Shown: positions 1 to 6,368, numbered from the stretch's first letter. The stretch: 6,503 nucleotides of DNA from Candidatus Alkanophagales archaeon (GCA_003661185.1 QMVQ01000093.1:1-6503); one strand, 5' to 3'. Notes: generated by a model from the letters alone, not told the origin. Program-made: numbers and translations.

Positions 1-396
1 CTGCGATTCTACGTATCTCTTCAGAACATCTAACGTAACCTGTCCAGTTGTCGCTAAGAAGTATGATGGAGACCAGAAGACGTTTTTCCACAACTTCTTC
101 TTCACTTCTGGGAACTTCCGCCTTATCTCCCTTGAAGTTAGCGTTTTCAGAGCGTTGATGTACTTCGATATGTTTAGAGTAGGCTTCGCTTTGAATAGGA
201 TGTGGACGTGATCGACATCACATTCTATTGCGAGAACTTCAACCTCAAACGTTTCGGAGATTTCGTGAATTTTCTGTTTGAGAAAATCTATGATTTTATC
301 GCTTGTGAATACTTTTCTGTAATACTTTACTACGAAGATGTGATGATAGTGAAGGGAGAAGACTGAAGGAGCACCTCTGTCAAGTTTGTATTTCAT
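1..396 (-). CDS. tnpA: IS200/IS605-family TnpA (Y1 HUH) transposase, 3' end cut by window edge
   Basis: The reverse strand reads open from ATG at 396 to the window edge (132 codons, no stop reached). The product begins MKYKLDRGAPSVFSLHYHHIFV, in keeping with the short TnpA family. It has the metal-binding HUH motif as D-H-V-H-I-L (His63 and His65) and the nucleophilic tyrosine at Tyr128 in VLKRYVESQ, so both catalytic elements are present. TnpA enzymes of this family cut and rejoin single-stranded DNA at subterminal hairpins, acting as dimers. Family members are roughly 130-155 residues, so only a short C-terminal tail should be missing. The gene is visibly more AT-rich than valS and thiDN and uses AGA/ATA/AAA codons more freely, as expected of a recent arrival. 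No tnpB is seen here; one could lie beyond position 1. The start fits a TATA box about 25 bp upstream. The family call is confident; whether the element is active is unknown. Confidence 0.93.
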   Translation of the reverse strand, partial: MKYKLDRGAPSVFSLHYHHIFVVKYYRKVFTSDKIIDFLKQKIHEISETFEVEVLAIECDVDHVHILFKAKPTLNISKYINALKTLTSREIRRKFPEVKKKLWKNVFWSPSYFLATTGQVTLDVLKRYVESQ

Positions 397-414
397 AGTT
401 GTAAAATTTTTTAA

Positions 415-426
415 GAATATATAAAG
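415..426 (-). promoter_or_regulatory. TATA box for tnpA
   Basis: Read on the minus strand, the sequence is CTTTATATATTC, a near-perfect archaeal TATA box centred about 25 bp upstream of the tnpA ATG at 396. That spacing places transcription initiation at or next to the start codon, suggesting a leaderless mRNA. This is inference from spacing and consensus; no transcript data are available. Confidence 0.6.
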
Positions 427-465
427 CTTACCTCCTACCCTCCCCTCCCGCCTCCCTGCTGTATC

Positions 466-483
466 CCCTCGCTCTCGCAAGGG
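466..483 (-). repeat. Imperfect hairpin upstream of tnpA, candidate left-end structure of the IS
   Basis: On the minus strand CCCTTGC-GAGA-GCGAGGG forms a 7-bp stem with one T-G pair and a 4-nt loop. It lies about 70 bp upstream of the tnpA start, where IS200/IS605 elements carry the subterminal hairpin that TnpA recognises at the left end. The element boundary would then be a little to the right (about 484-515), before the dehydrogenase terminator. The exact cleavage site cannot be fixed without another copy or an empty site. Confidence 0.4.
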
Positions 484-518
484 AACTTAGCAGCAACAAA
501 TTAAAAGCAACAGTATCC

Positions 519-531
519 CAAAAAGAAAAAA
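519..531 (-). terminator. Poly-T terminator of the dehydrogenase gene
   Basis: On the minus strand TTTTTTCTTTTT begins 7 bases after the TAA stop (539-541) of the 3-hydroxyacyl-CoA dehydrogenase gene. Two adjacent T-runs without a stable upstream stem are the usual intrinsic termination signal of archaeal RNA polymerase. The same bases separate the dehydrogenase from the insertion element on its left. Confidence 0.65.
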
Positions 532-538
532 TGGAGGG

Positions 539-1402
539 TTATTTGTAGTCGTAGAAGCCCTTTCCGGTCTTCCTTCCGTAGTGTCCAGCACGGACGAGCT
601 GTTTGAGGAGAGGGCAGGGTCGGTATTTTGGGTCGCCGAACTCCCGCTGGAAGACCTCGAAGACTGAGAGAATGGTGTCGAGCCCGACCATGTCTGCAAG
701 CTCGAGCGGCCCCATCGGCCAATTGTAACCGAGTTTCATCGCGGTGTCGATGTCCTCCTCCGTCGCAGTTCCTTCCATAAGCACGAACATCGCCTCGTTA
801 AGCGATGGGAGCGCAATCCGGTTTGCAATGAAGCCCGGCGAGTCCTTGCAGACGACCGGCGTTTTCCCCAGCTTCTCGGCAAACGCCCTCGCAACCTCGA
901 CGGTCTCGTCCGAAGTCGTGAGCCCGCGCACAATCTCAACGAGCCGCATCACGGGCACGGGGTTGAAGAAATGCATGCCGACGACCTTTTCGGGACGGTT
1001 CGTCGCTGCCGCCATTTCAGTAATACTCAACGATGACGTGTTCGACGCCAGAATCGTGTGCTCGGGGCAGATCTCGTCAAGCTCCTTGAAAACCTGCTTT
1101 TTCACGTCCATGTTCTCGATGACCGCCTCGATGACGAGGTCGGCGTCGCTCGCTGCCTCCTTCACGTCGGTCGTCCCCTTAATGCGGCTGAGGATGGCGT
1201 TTGCGGCGTCTTCGGGGAGCTTGCCCTTACTCACTAGTCTTTCGAGGGTCTTTTTTATTCCGCCAATGCCACGCTCCACGAATTTCATGTCGATGTCCCG
1301 CAGCCCGACCTCGATGCCAATCTGAGCGACGACCTGTGCTATGCCGGAACCCATTATCCCCGCTCCGATTACAGCCACCTTTTTTATATCCTCTACCTTC
1401 AT
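539..1402 (-). CDS. 3-hydroxyacyl-CoA dehydrogenase (3-hydroxybutyryl-CoA dehydrogenase-like)
   Basis: The complete 287-residue protein should oxidise an L-3-hydroxyacyl-CoA to 3-ketoacyl-CoA with NAD+, or run in reverse, in the cytoplasm. The N-terminal Rossmann domain carries G-A-G-I-M-G at 13-18 and an acidic residue, Asp36, after the second strand, typical for NAD. The SNTSSLSI block is at 120-127. The catalytic pair is His144 in [11 protein letters not shown] and Glu156 in [15 protein letters not shown] (188-196) starts the C-terminal helical domain, which continues with [14 protein letters not shown] (229-242) and ends [11 protein letters not shown]. Length and motif order match the single-domain PaaH/Hbd type; there is no fused enoyl-CoA hydratase. 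The ATG at 1402 is preceded by GGGTGG about 5-10 bases upstream, a weak Shine-Dalgarno. No other beta-oxidation gene is adjacent, so chain-length preference and pathway (butyrate, longer fatty acids or an alkane-derived acyl-CoA) cannot be deduced. Insertion-element material lies on both sides. Confidence 0.93.
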   Translation of the reverse strand: MKVEDIKKVAVIGAGIMGSGIAQVVAQIGIEVGLRDIDMKFVERGIGGIKKTLERLVSKGKLPEDAANAILSRIKGTTDVKEAASDADLVIEAVIENMDVKKQVFKELDEICPEHTILASNTSSLSITEMAAATNRPEKVVGMHFFNPVPVMRLVEIVRGLTTSDETVEVARAFAEKLGKTPVVCKDSPGFIANRIALPSLNEAMFVLMEGTATEEDIDTAMKLGYNWPMGPLELADMVGLDTILSVFEVFQREFGDPKYRPCPLLKQLVRAGHYGRKTGKGFYDYK

Positions 1403-1440
1403 GCAACCACCCTTTCCGTTTTAATTCAAAGCACGCCAAT

Positions 1441-1454
1441 CCGCCAAGAGGCGG
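1441..1454. repeat. Stem-loop 1, CCGCC-AAGA-GGCGG
   Basis: This is a perfect 5-bp all-G/C stem with a 4-nt loop, about 40 bp upstream of the dehydrogenase start. Read on the minus strand it is the last of four stem-loops, the place where an IS605-family right-end hairpin would sit. Confidence 0.5.
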
Positions 1455-1468
1455 AGCCTTCTAGAGTC

Positions 1469-1495
1469 GGTAGGAGCTTCTTCACGCTGCCTACC
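1469..1495. repeat. Stem-loop 2, GGTAGGAGC pairing with GCTgCCTACC
   Basis: Nine base pairs (1469-1477 with 1486-1488 and 1490-1495) form around an 8-nt loop, with a single bulged G at 1489. This is the longest stem in the gene-free strip. It could form in RNA from either strand. Confidence 0.55.
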
Positions 1496-1526
1496 TTGTC
1501 TATCGTCCCCATAGCTTTCTCTCATT

Positions 1527-1548
1527 CCTCGGAAAGATTTATCCGAGG
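1527..1548. repeat. Stem-loop 3, CCTCGGA/TCCGAGG with 8-nt loop
   Basis: A perfect 7-bp inverted repeat (1527-1533 and 1542-1548) encloses the A/T-rich loop AAGATTTA. No T-run follows closely on either strand, so it is not an obvious terminator. Confidence 0.55.
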
Positions 1549-1576
1549 CGTTATTTGGCAAATATTCTCCCTCTCA

Positions 1577-1587
1577 CCCCAAAGGGG
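1577..1587. repeat. Stem-loop 4, CCCC-AAA-GGGG
   Basis: A short 4-bp G/C stem with a 3-nt loop. It would be weak on its own and is listed because it is the fourth stem-loop in under 150 bases. Confidence 0.35.
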
Positions 1588-1617
1588 CGTTAGGAGCATC
1601 TCGTAATCAGTTCGAAG

Positions 1618-1629
1618 CCTTATTTAAAA
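1618..1629 (+). promoter_or_regulatory. TATA-like box upstream of the hypothetical gene
   Basis: CCTTATTTAAAA resembles the archaeal TATA consensus and is centred about 24 bp before the ATG at 1648, compatible with a leaderless start there. A second candidate, CTTTTATTAAAC at 1708-1719, lies about 30 bp before the in-frame ATG at 1744, so the true promoter and start are undecided. Confidence 0.4.
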
Positions 1630-1647
1630 CTGCCGCAATCGTCTTGG

Positions 1648-2226
1648 ATGGTGGGAAGTGTCCTTTATGACACCCGCCTACTTACGGGCACGAGTGGAAT
1701 AGGCGACACTTTTATTAAACGAATCCCCCCTTATCATTTGGGCATGCTGCTGAGGCGCAGAATGCAAGGGTTAGGAAGCTTACCGAAGAAGATAAAGTTT
1801 GAGCCTGTTGATAACATTTACGTCCTTGTGGCTCAGAGCGGGGAGATATTAGGGGGTGTGAGCTTCGACGAGCGTCCTTGTGATGCGGAATACACGGCGA
1901 CCTCCGGCGAATCCTATAAACTTCGCTGGGAAGAGCGTTCTTCCATCATACATCTCGACGGTGAGAACATGAGCGCAACGCTCGAACTGCCGAAGGGCGT
2001 CGTCCGCATAAACCGTAAAAAATACAAGCTGAAGCGGCAAAACACGATTGACGTGAGCTTCTACTTTGCAAACAGGCATGGCGGCGCAATACGCTTTTAC
2101 CGAAGCTCTTTTAGCCGGGGAGAATACCTCATGGAATACGACCCACGAGGGCTTCCTGAAGAGCATATTTTAATCATAGGAGCACTCAGCATATTTTGGG
2201 CGGTGTGCTCTGCGGAGAGCCGCTGA
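1648..2226 (+). CDS. Hypothetical beta-rich protein, possibly Tubby/LURP-one-like; start uncertain
   Basis: The longest reading is 192 residues, and I do not recognise the family. From about residue 47 it alternates short hydrophobic strands with charged turns: KIKFEPVDNIYVLVAQSGEILGGVSF, later YKLRWEERSSIIHLDGE, then KKYKLKRQNTIDVSFYFA and GGAIRFYRS. It ends with a hydrophobic helix at 174-188 (ILIIGALSIFWAVCS). Antiparallel strands followed by one buried C-terminal helix is the plan of Tubby/LURP-one/scramblase-like folds, but this is a shape-based guess. No signal peptide is visible. Candidate starts are ATG 1648 (leaderless behind a TATA box), ATG 1744 (residue 33, second TATA box) and ATG 1762 (residue 39, GAGG six bases upstream). 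The first 32 residues look unlike the rest and border the transposon-like relic, so a shorter protein is likely. It converges on valS with 6 bases between stop codons. Its function is unknown. Confidence 0.62.
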   Translation: MVGSVLYDTRLLTGTSGIGDTFIKRIPPYHLGMLLRRRMQGLGSLPKKIKFEPVDNIYVLVAQSGEILGGVSFDERPCDAEYTATSGESYKLRWEERSSIIHLDGENMSATLELPKGVVRINRKKYKLKRQNTIDVSFYFANRHGGAIRFYRSSFSRGEYLMEYDPRGLPEEHILIIGALSIFWAVCSAESR

Positions 2227-2232
2227 ACTCCT

Positions 2233-4902
2233 TTACCTCTCCCGTTCCACGACCACGACGGTGCCGTTCCCCCCAGGACTGCTTACCTCAAGGATGTCCA
2301 CAGCCTTGCCGCTCAACATGAAGCTCCGTTCAACCTCGACACACTCGTCATCGAGTTCGAGGGGCTCGCCGCCGACGGTGATGACGAATTTTCCGTGTTT
2401 TTGCAGTTGTTCGTCCACGATTTTGGGGTCTGCTTGCGCCAGGGCTTTGAGCAGGTCTTTGGTCTTTGCCCTGAATCTCGGACCGATGATGTTGGGCTTC
2501 GGAACCACTCGCACAGGCAGAAGCTCAGCCTTTACCGACGCTCGCTTAAGCTCGATTTCAGCAACTGTAACGCTTGCAAGGTCGTCCAGCTCGCTCTTAT
2601 CAATAACATCACTGTAAAGCTCAAGCCGCCCGAGTGGAGCGTTCAGTGGCATGCCCCTTTCCGCCTTGTATTTCCGAACGGCGGCGGCGACGGCATTCAG
2701 CACGTCGCCCTTGCGTTCGGCGTCGTCGTCGTAGAGCAGCGGCGATGGCCACCTCTCAAGATGCACGCTCCGCCGCCCCCTATCTTGAGTAACTCTTGAA
2801 TACATTTCCTCCGCAAAGAACGGCGTGAACGGCGCAAGCAAGATGGAGACTGTCTTCAGCGTGATGTAGAGCGCCGTCCTTGCGGAGTTTCTGGCGACGT
2901 CTCCGAAACGCCCGTAGAGCCGAGCCTTCACAAGTTCAATGTAGCTGTCGGCGAGGACGCTCCAGCAGAACGTTCTGATGCGCCGCATCGCCTCGTCGAA
3001 CTTGAAGGCATCCATGCACTCGGTGACGTCGGCAACGAGCTTGCTGAGCTTCACGAGCAGCCACCTGTCAACGGTGCGCAGCGTCTTAACGTCGTCCTCG
3101 GGCGGCGTGAAGTCTTCAAGGTGCGGCAGCGAGAACCGCAGGATGCTCCAAAGCTTCTGCAGGAAGCGGCGGGCAGCGACCACGTCCTTCCAGCGGAACT
3201 GCACGTCGCTACCGACGGCGCCACCGATTGCTGCCCACTGCCTGAAGGCGTCGGCGCCGTATTTCTCAATAACCTCCTCAGGCGCCACGATGTTGTTTCT
3301 CGATTTGCTCATCTTGTAGCCGTCCTCGCCGAGAACCATGCCGTTTATGACTATCGTCTCCCAGGGCATCTCGTTGGTGAGGAGAAGGGTCCTTAGAATC
3401 GTGTAGAACGCCCACGTTCGTATGATGTCGTGCCCTTGCGGGCGGAGCGCTGTTGGCTTGAACTTGCTGCTGTTGCTACCATCGCCATTGCCTGCCCAAG
3501 GGCGCCAGCCGCCGACCCAGAGCGCCGTCACGGAGGAGTCCATCCAAGTGTCGAGCACGTCCGTCTCGCCTTCGAACTCTGTGGAGCCGCAGCGTTCACA
3601 AGCGACACGAGGCGGATGCTCTAACGGGTCAATAGGGAGTTCTTCGTAGCTCGCCACGACGACATTACCGCATTTCTTGCAATACCAGATTGGGATGGGC
3701 GTTGCGAAGATGCGTTGCCGTGAGATGCACCAATCCCACTCCAGCGACTCCGCCCAGTTTTTCAGACGCAAGAAGAAGTGCTCAGGCACCCACCTCACAC
3801 GCCTCGCGGCATCTACGACGCGCTCGCTATCTACCTTCAAAAACCACTGCTCCGTGGAAAGGATTTCAATGGGTGTCTTGCAACGCCAGCAGACGCCGAC
3901 GCTCTGCTGAAGCCGCTCCTGCTTCGTGAGCAAGCCGTGCGCCCGCAAGTCCTCTATGATCTGGCAGCGAGCCTCCTCCACGCTTAGCCCCTTGTATTCG
4001 CCCGCGAGCTCTGTCATTTTTCCTTGCTCGTCTATGGAGCGGCGTAGCGGAAGCTCATGCTCTTTCCACCAGCGGACGTCCTGCCTGTCGCCGAACGTGC
4101 AAATCATCACGACGCCCGTTCCAAAGGAGGGGTCTACGCTCTCGTCTGCGAAAATGCGGACGACTTGCGAGAATATCGGCACCTCCACCTCCTTGCCCAC
4201 CAAAGCTCTATATCGTTCGTCATTGGGGTGGACAGCAACGGCGACACAACTTGGTAGAAGCTCAGGACGCGTGGTCGCAATCTCTACGTAGTTGCCGTCT
4301 AAAAGCTTAAATTTCAAGTAATTCAAAAAAGTCTCCCTATCATCATATTCAACCTCTGCAAATGCAATTGCGGTCTCACAGCGGGGGCACCAGTTCACAG
4401 GGTGCTCTGTTTTATAAATAAGCCCTTCTTTGAACAGCTTGACGAATGTGTGCTGCACGAACTTTTTGTAGTAGTCTTCCATAGTGATGTATTCTTGGCT
4501 CCAGTCGATGCTCATGCCAAGCCGTCGCATCGTCTCCTTCATCTTTTTGATGTTTTCGAGCGTGAGCTCTCGGCATAGCCGCCGGAACTCCGCACGGGAG
4601 ACTTGATTTTTTGTGATGCCGTGCCGCTCCTCAACTTTAACCTCAGTCGGCAGCCCGTGGCAATCCCAGCCTTGCGGAAACATGACGTTGTAGCCTCGCA
4701 TCCTCTTGTAGCGGGCTATGAAATCAATATAACACCAATTCAACGCATTCCCGATGTGAAAATCGCCCGTCGGGTAGGGCGGCGGGGTATCTATGATATA
4801 AGGCTCCGCCTCCGACGTGCGGTCGAAATAATAAATAGAATCATCCCAACGCTCCAACCACTTCTTCTCAATTTCTCCATGCTCGTATTCCTTCTTTAGC
4901 AT
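2233..4902 (-). CDS. valS: Valyl-tRNA synthetase, archaeal type
   Basis: This complete 889-residue class I synthetase charges tRNA-Val with valine in the cytoplasm. The Rossmann core opens with [16 protein letters not shown], the HIGH motif being HIGN at 49-52, and closes with KMSKS at 530-534 ([13 protein letters not shown]). Cysteine pairs C172/C175, C338/C341, C408/C411 and C435/C438 are likely zinc knuckles. The CP1 editing domain, which hydrolyses mischarged Thr-tRNA, lies between with ATTRPE (209-214) and [17 protein letters not shown] (260-276). [10 protein letters not shown] (448-457) and [16 protein letters not shown] (486-501) complete the catalytic core. The anticodon-binding helical domain starts near 610, and the C-terminal part after about 730 is more variable. 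Length fits archaeal ValRS. A short Gly/Asn/Ser-rich stretch at 471-479 (GNGDGSNSS) looks like an expanded loop. The ATG at 4902 follows GGGAGGG, a good Shine-Dalgarno. The gene is divergent from thiDN. Confidence 0.97.
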   Translation of the reverse strand: MLKKEYEHGEIEKKWLERWDDSIYYFDRTSEAEPYIIDTPPPYPTGDFHIGNALNWCYIDFIARYKRMRGYNVMFPQGWDCHGLPTEVKVEERHGITKNQVSRAEFRRLCRELTLENIKKMKETMRRLGMSIDWSQEYITMEDYYKKFVQHTFVKLFKEGLIYKTEHPVNWCPRCETAIAFAEVEYDDRETFLNYLKFKLLDGNYVEIATTRPELLPSCVAVAVHPNDERYRALVGKEVEVPIFSQVVRIFADESVDPSFGTGVVMICTFGDRQDVRWWKEHELPLRRSIDEQGKMTELAGEYKGLSVEEARCQIIEDLRAHGLLTKQERLQQSVGVCWRCKTPIEILSTEQWFLKVDSERVVDAARRVRWVPEHFFLRLKNWAESLEWDWCISRQRIFATPIPIWYCKKCGNVVVASYEELPIDPLEHPPRVACERCGSTEFEGETDVLDTWMDSSVTALWVGGWRPWAGNGDGSNSSKFKPTALRPQGHDIIRTWAFYTILRTLLLTNEMPWETIVINGMVLGEDGYKMSKSRNNIVAPEEVIEKYGADAFRQWAAIGGAVGSDVQFRWKDVVAARRFLQKLWSILRFSLPHLEDFTPPEDDVKTLRTVDRWLLVKLSKLVADVTECMDAFKFDEAMRRIRTFCWSVLADSYIELVKARLYGRFGDVARNSARTALYITLKTVSILLAPFTPFFAEEMYSRVTQDRGRRSVHLERWPSPLLYDDDAERKGDVLNAVAAAVRKYKAERGMPLNAPLGRLELYSDVIDKSELDDLASVTVAEIELKRASVKAELLPVRVVPKPNIIGPRFRAKTKDLLKALAQADPKIVDEQLQKHGKFVITVGGEPLELDDECVEVERSFMLSGKAVDILEVSSPGGNGTVVVVERER

Positions 4903-4906
4903 CGTC

Positions 4907-4913
4907 CCTCCCT
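4907..4913 (-). promoter_or_regulatory. Shine-Dalgarno site of valS
   Basis: On the minus strand GGGAGGG lies a few bases upstream of the ATG at 4902 and matches the anti-SD end of archaeal 16S rRNA. It supports this start over internal methionines. Confidence 0.6.
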
Positions 4914-4933
4914 TGCGTTTTTAAGTGTTGCTC

Positions 4934-4941
4934 CTTATAAG
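4934..4941 (-). promoter_or_regulatory. TATA-like box for valS (symmetrical CTTATAAG)
   Basis: CTTATAAG is centred about 35 bp upstream of the valS ATG. With initiation roughly 25 bp downstream it would give a leader of about 10 nt, just enough to hold the Shine-Dalgarno. The 8-mer is a palindrome, so it could also serve thiDN on the other strand with a leader of around 40 nt. Confidence 0.45.
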
Positions 4942-4945
4942 AATG

Positions 4946-4956
4946 TCGCTTAGCGA
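4946..4956. promoter_or_regulatory. 11-bp palindrome TCGCT-T-AGCGA in the divergent promoter
   Basis: Two perfect 5-bp half-sites flank a central T, between the CTTATAAG box and the tandem repeat. Its place between valS and thiDN makes it a candidate regulator-binding site. Nothing further supports this. Confidence 0.3.
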
Positions 4957-4958
4957 AC

Positions 4959-4986
4959 CGCACATTAAGTTACGCACATTAAGTTA
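4959..4986. repeat. Perfect tandem 14-bp direct repeat, candidate thiDN operator
   Basis: CGCACATTAAGTTA occurs twice head to tail (4959-4972 and 4973-4986), with a further matching C at 4987. It ends 17 bp before the thiDN ATG and overlaps where the thiDN core promoter must lie. Tandem sites in a promoter often bind a regulator. Archaeal thiamine genes are known to be controlled by ThiN-domain regulators (ThiR), but no such regulator gene is in this window. The repeat itself is seen directly; its function is inferred. Confidence 0.6.
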
Positions 4987-4990
4987 CAGT

Positions 4991-5003
4991 CATAAATTAT
5001 ATC
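4991..5003 (+). promoter_or_regulatory. AT-rich TATA-like stretch directly before the thiDN ATG
   Basis: CATAAATTATATC is the best TATA match upstream of thiDN on the plus strand, but it abuts the ATG at 5004. Initiation about 25 bp downstream would fall near the second in-frame ATG at 5019. Either a less canonical box in the tandem repeat (ATTAAG) drives the 5004 start, or the stretch is only an AT-rich leader. Confidence 0.3.
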
Positions 5004-6368
5004 ATGCGAGCGGTGATGAGCATCGCCGGTTCTGACAGTAGTGGCGGCGCTGGCGTGCAGGCGGACCTTCGGACATTTGCGGCGCTCGGCGTTTATGGCA
5101 CTGCCGTGATAACGTCGGTGACAGCGCAGGATTCCGAGGGCGTGCGGCGTAGGGAAGACGTGAGTGTGGGGCTCGTGCGTGAGCAGATAGAGGCAGTTGT
5201 TGAGGACATAGGCGTGGATTTTGCAAAGACGGGCATGCTTGCGTCTTCGGCAATCGTGGAGTGCGTTGCGGAGGCGTTGCGTCGTTACGACGTGCCGTTC
5301 GTTCTTGATCCCGTGCTCGAAGCTGGCGCCGGCGGCACGCTCCTCGATGAAAGCGCCCTACCGACGCTCGTTGAGAAACTCCTGCCGCTCGCTGCTGTAA
5401 CGACGCCGAACGTTGCGGAGGCGAGTGTTATTTCAGGCATTGAAATAACGGATGAAAAGAGCATGCGGGCGGCGGCGCTCCGCATCTACGAGCTTGGCGT
5501 TGAAGCCGTCGTGATAACGGGGGGGCATTTCAACCGCAAAGGCGCCGACTTGCTCTACGACGGCGAGTTTTTAGAGCTACGAGGCGAAATCATACAAACC
5601 GCCGAGAGAATACACGGGGCAGGCTGCACGTTCTCAGCGGCGCTCGCTGCGGAACTTGCAAAGGGGCGAAGCCTACGAGAAGCAGTGGCAGCCGCAAAAC
5701 GGTTTGTCACTACAGCAATCTCGGGGGGCTGGCAGCGTGTCGGTAGACGCGAAATGCTCGTCGTAGACCAGCTTTTCACGCTGCGAAAAGCAGAAAGCAA
5801 GCTTGATGCCATTAAGAGCGTTAAGACCGCTGTTAAGATGCTACGGCGCAGCGGGAGCTTCGTCAAACTCATACCCGAGGTCGGCGTTAACGTTGGGATG
5901 GCGGCAGTCGGCGCAGAGAGTGCGGCAGATGTCGCTGCTGTCTGCGGCAGGATACGACGGTGCGGCAACGAGATGGCGGCGGGCTGTGTGGAGCTCGGCG
6001 CCAGCGAGCACGTCGCAAGAGTCATACTGGCGGCGATGGAATTCAACGCTGAAATCAGGGCGGCGATGAACGTCCGCCTTTCTTCAGAAATTCTGGAGGC
6101 ATGCCGCCAGCTTGGTTTAAAGCTCGCAAGCTTCTCAAGAGCTGAAGAGCCTACAGGCGTGAAAACTCTCGACTGGGGCGTCAGGGAGGCTGCTCGCCGC
6201 TGGCTTGCGTCGCAACCGCAGACCACAACGAACTTCCCAGATGCCGTTTACGATTGGGGCGCTGAGGGCAAAGAGCCGATGCTGAGACTTTTTGGAAAGA
6301 ACGCCGTCGAGGTTGCAGAAAGGGCTCTAAAGCTTTCCGAGATGCTCAGCCACGACAGAAAAACTTAA
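5004..6368 (+). CDS. thiDN: ThiDN: HMP/HMP-phosphate kinase fused to ThiN thiamine-phosphate synthase
   Basis: The complete 454-residue bifunctional enzyme serves thiamine synthesis. The N-terminal ThiD domain (1 to about 255) phosphorylates hydroxymethylpyrimidine phosphate to the diphosphate. It shows IAGSDSSGGAGVQADLRTF (7-25), TGMLAS (76-81), LDPVLEAGAGGTLL (101-114), ITGGH (171-175) and the anion-hole/catalytic block HGAGCTFSAA (204-213) with Cys208. Most relatives have GTGC where this has GAGC. The C-terminal ThiN domain (about 265-450) joins that product to thiazole phosphate, replacing ThiE as is common in archaea. Marks are IPEVGVNVGMA (290-300), CGRIRR (314-319), LGASEHVARVIL (331-342), AAMNVR (353-358) and a GKEPMLRLFG block (422-431). 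The conserved Arg316 and His336 match positions I recall being reported as essential in archaeal ThiN. ATG 5004 is preferred because RAVM completes the first beta strand; ATG 5019 would remove it. The gene is divergent from valS, with a tandem repeat just upstream. Confidence 0.95.
   Translation: MRAVMSIAGSDSSGGAGVQADLRTFAALGVYGTAVITSVTAQDSEGVRRREDVSVGLVREQIEAVVEDIGVDFAKTGMLASSAIVECVAEALRRYDVPFVLDPVLEAGAGGTLLDESALPTLVEKLLPLAAVTTPNVAEASVISGIEITDEKSMRAAALRIYELGVEAVVITGGHFNRKGADLLYDGEFLELRGEIIQTAERIHGAGCTFSAALAAELAKGRSLREAVAAAKRFVTTAISGGWQRVGRREMLVVDQLFTLRKAESKLDAIKSVKTAVKMLRRSGSFVKLIPEVGVNVGMAAVGAESAADVAAVCGRIRRCGNEMAAGCVELGASEHVARVILAAMEFNAEIRAAMNVRLSSEILEACRQLGLKLASFSRAEEPTGVKTLDWGVREAARRWLASQPQTTTNFPDAVYDWGAEGKEPMLRLFGKNAVEVAERALKLSEMLSHDRKT

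Larger units (their letters stand above)
1426..1640 (-). pseudogene. Decayed C-terminal tail of a TnpB-like (IS605 OrfB) protein, tentative
   Basis: No intact gene lies in this gap. On the minus strand one frame reads from ATG at 1599 as MLLTPLWGERENICQITPR and so on to a TGA at 1522-1524. The same frame then continues EKAMGTIDKVGSVKKLLPTLEG... to a TGA at 1426-1428. Just upstream, in another frame, KTIAAVLNKASN (about 1640-1605) is reminiscent of the DxxAAxNI block that holds the last RuvC aspartate of TnpB. Proteins of this family often end in a poorly conserved, proline- and basic-rich tail encoded over the hairpin-rich right end of the element, which suits the four stem-loops here. Stops and a frameshift mean it would be a relic. 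The resemblance is from memory and weak; the tail could be chance or part of a structured RNA. Confidence 0.35.

Noticed and set aside
492..512. AGCAACA direct repeat between the IS hairpin and the dehydrogenase terminator
   Set aside because: Seven bases in an A-rich stretch; too short to call a target-site duplication, and IS200/IS605 elements do not make one.
744..1325. 193-codon open frame on the plus strand
   Set aside because: It lies wholly antisense to the well-supported dehydrogenase gene, is Ser/Thr/Met-rich and shows no recognisable domain; it is a codon-bias shadow.
1591..1640. TTCGAAG near 1611 as a tRNA T-loop
   Set aside because: The flanking bases do not form the five-pair T-stem, and no acceptor or anticodon stems can be built around it.
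1658..1673. Inverted repeat GTGTC-CTTTAT-GACAC at the 5' end of the hypothetical gene
   Set aside because: A 5-bp stem is easily found by chance; it is only interesting if the true start is 1744 and this is leader sequence.
1849..2166. 105-codon open frame on the minus strand
   Set aside because: It overlaps the hypothetical plus-strand gene, whose frame has the better strand pattern and promoter context; the minus frame has no recognisable features.
5555..6226. 223-codon open frame on the minus strand
   Set aside because: It is antisense to thiDN, with Ser/Ala/Arg-rich low-complexity translation typical of a shadow in G/C-rich coding sequence.
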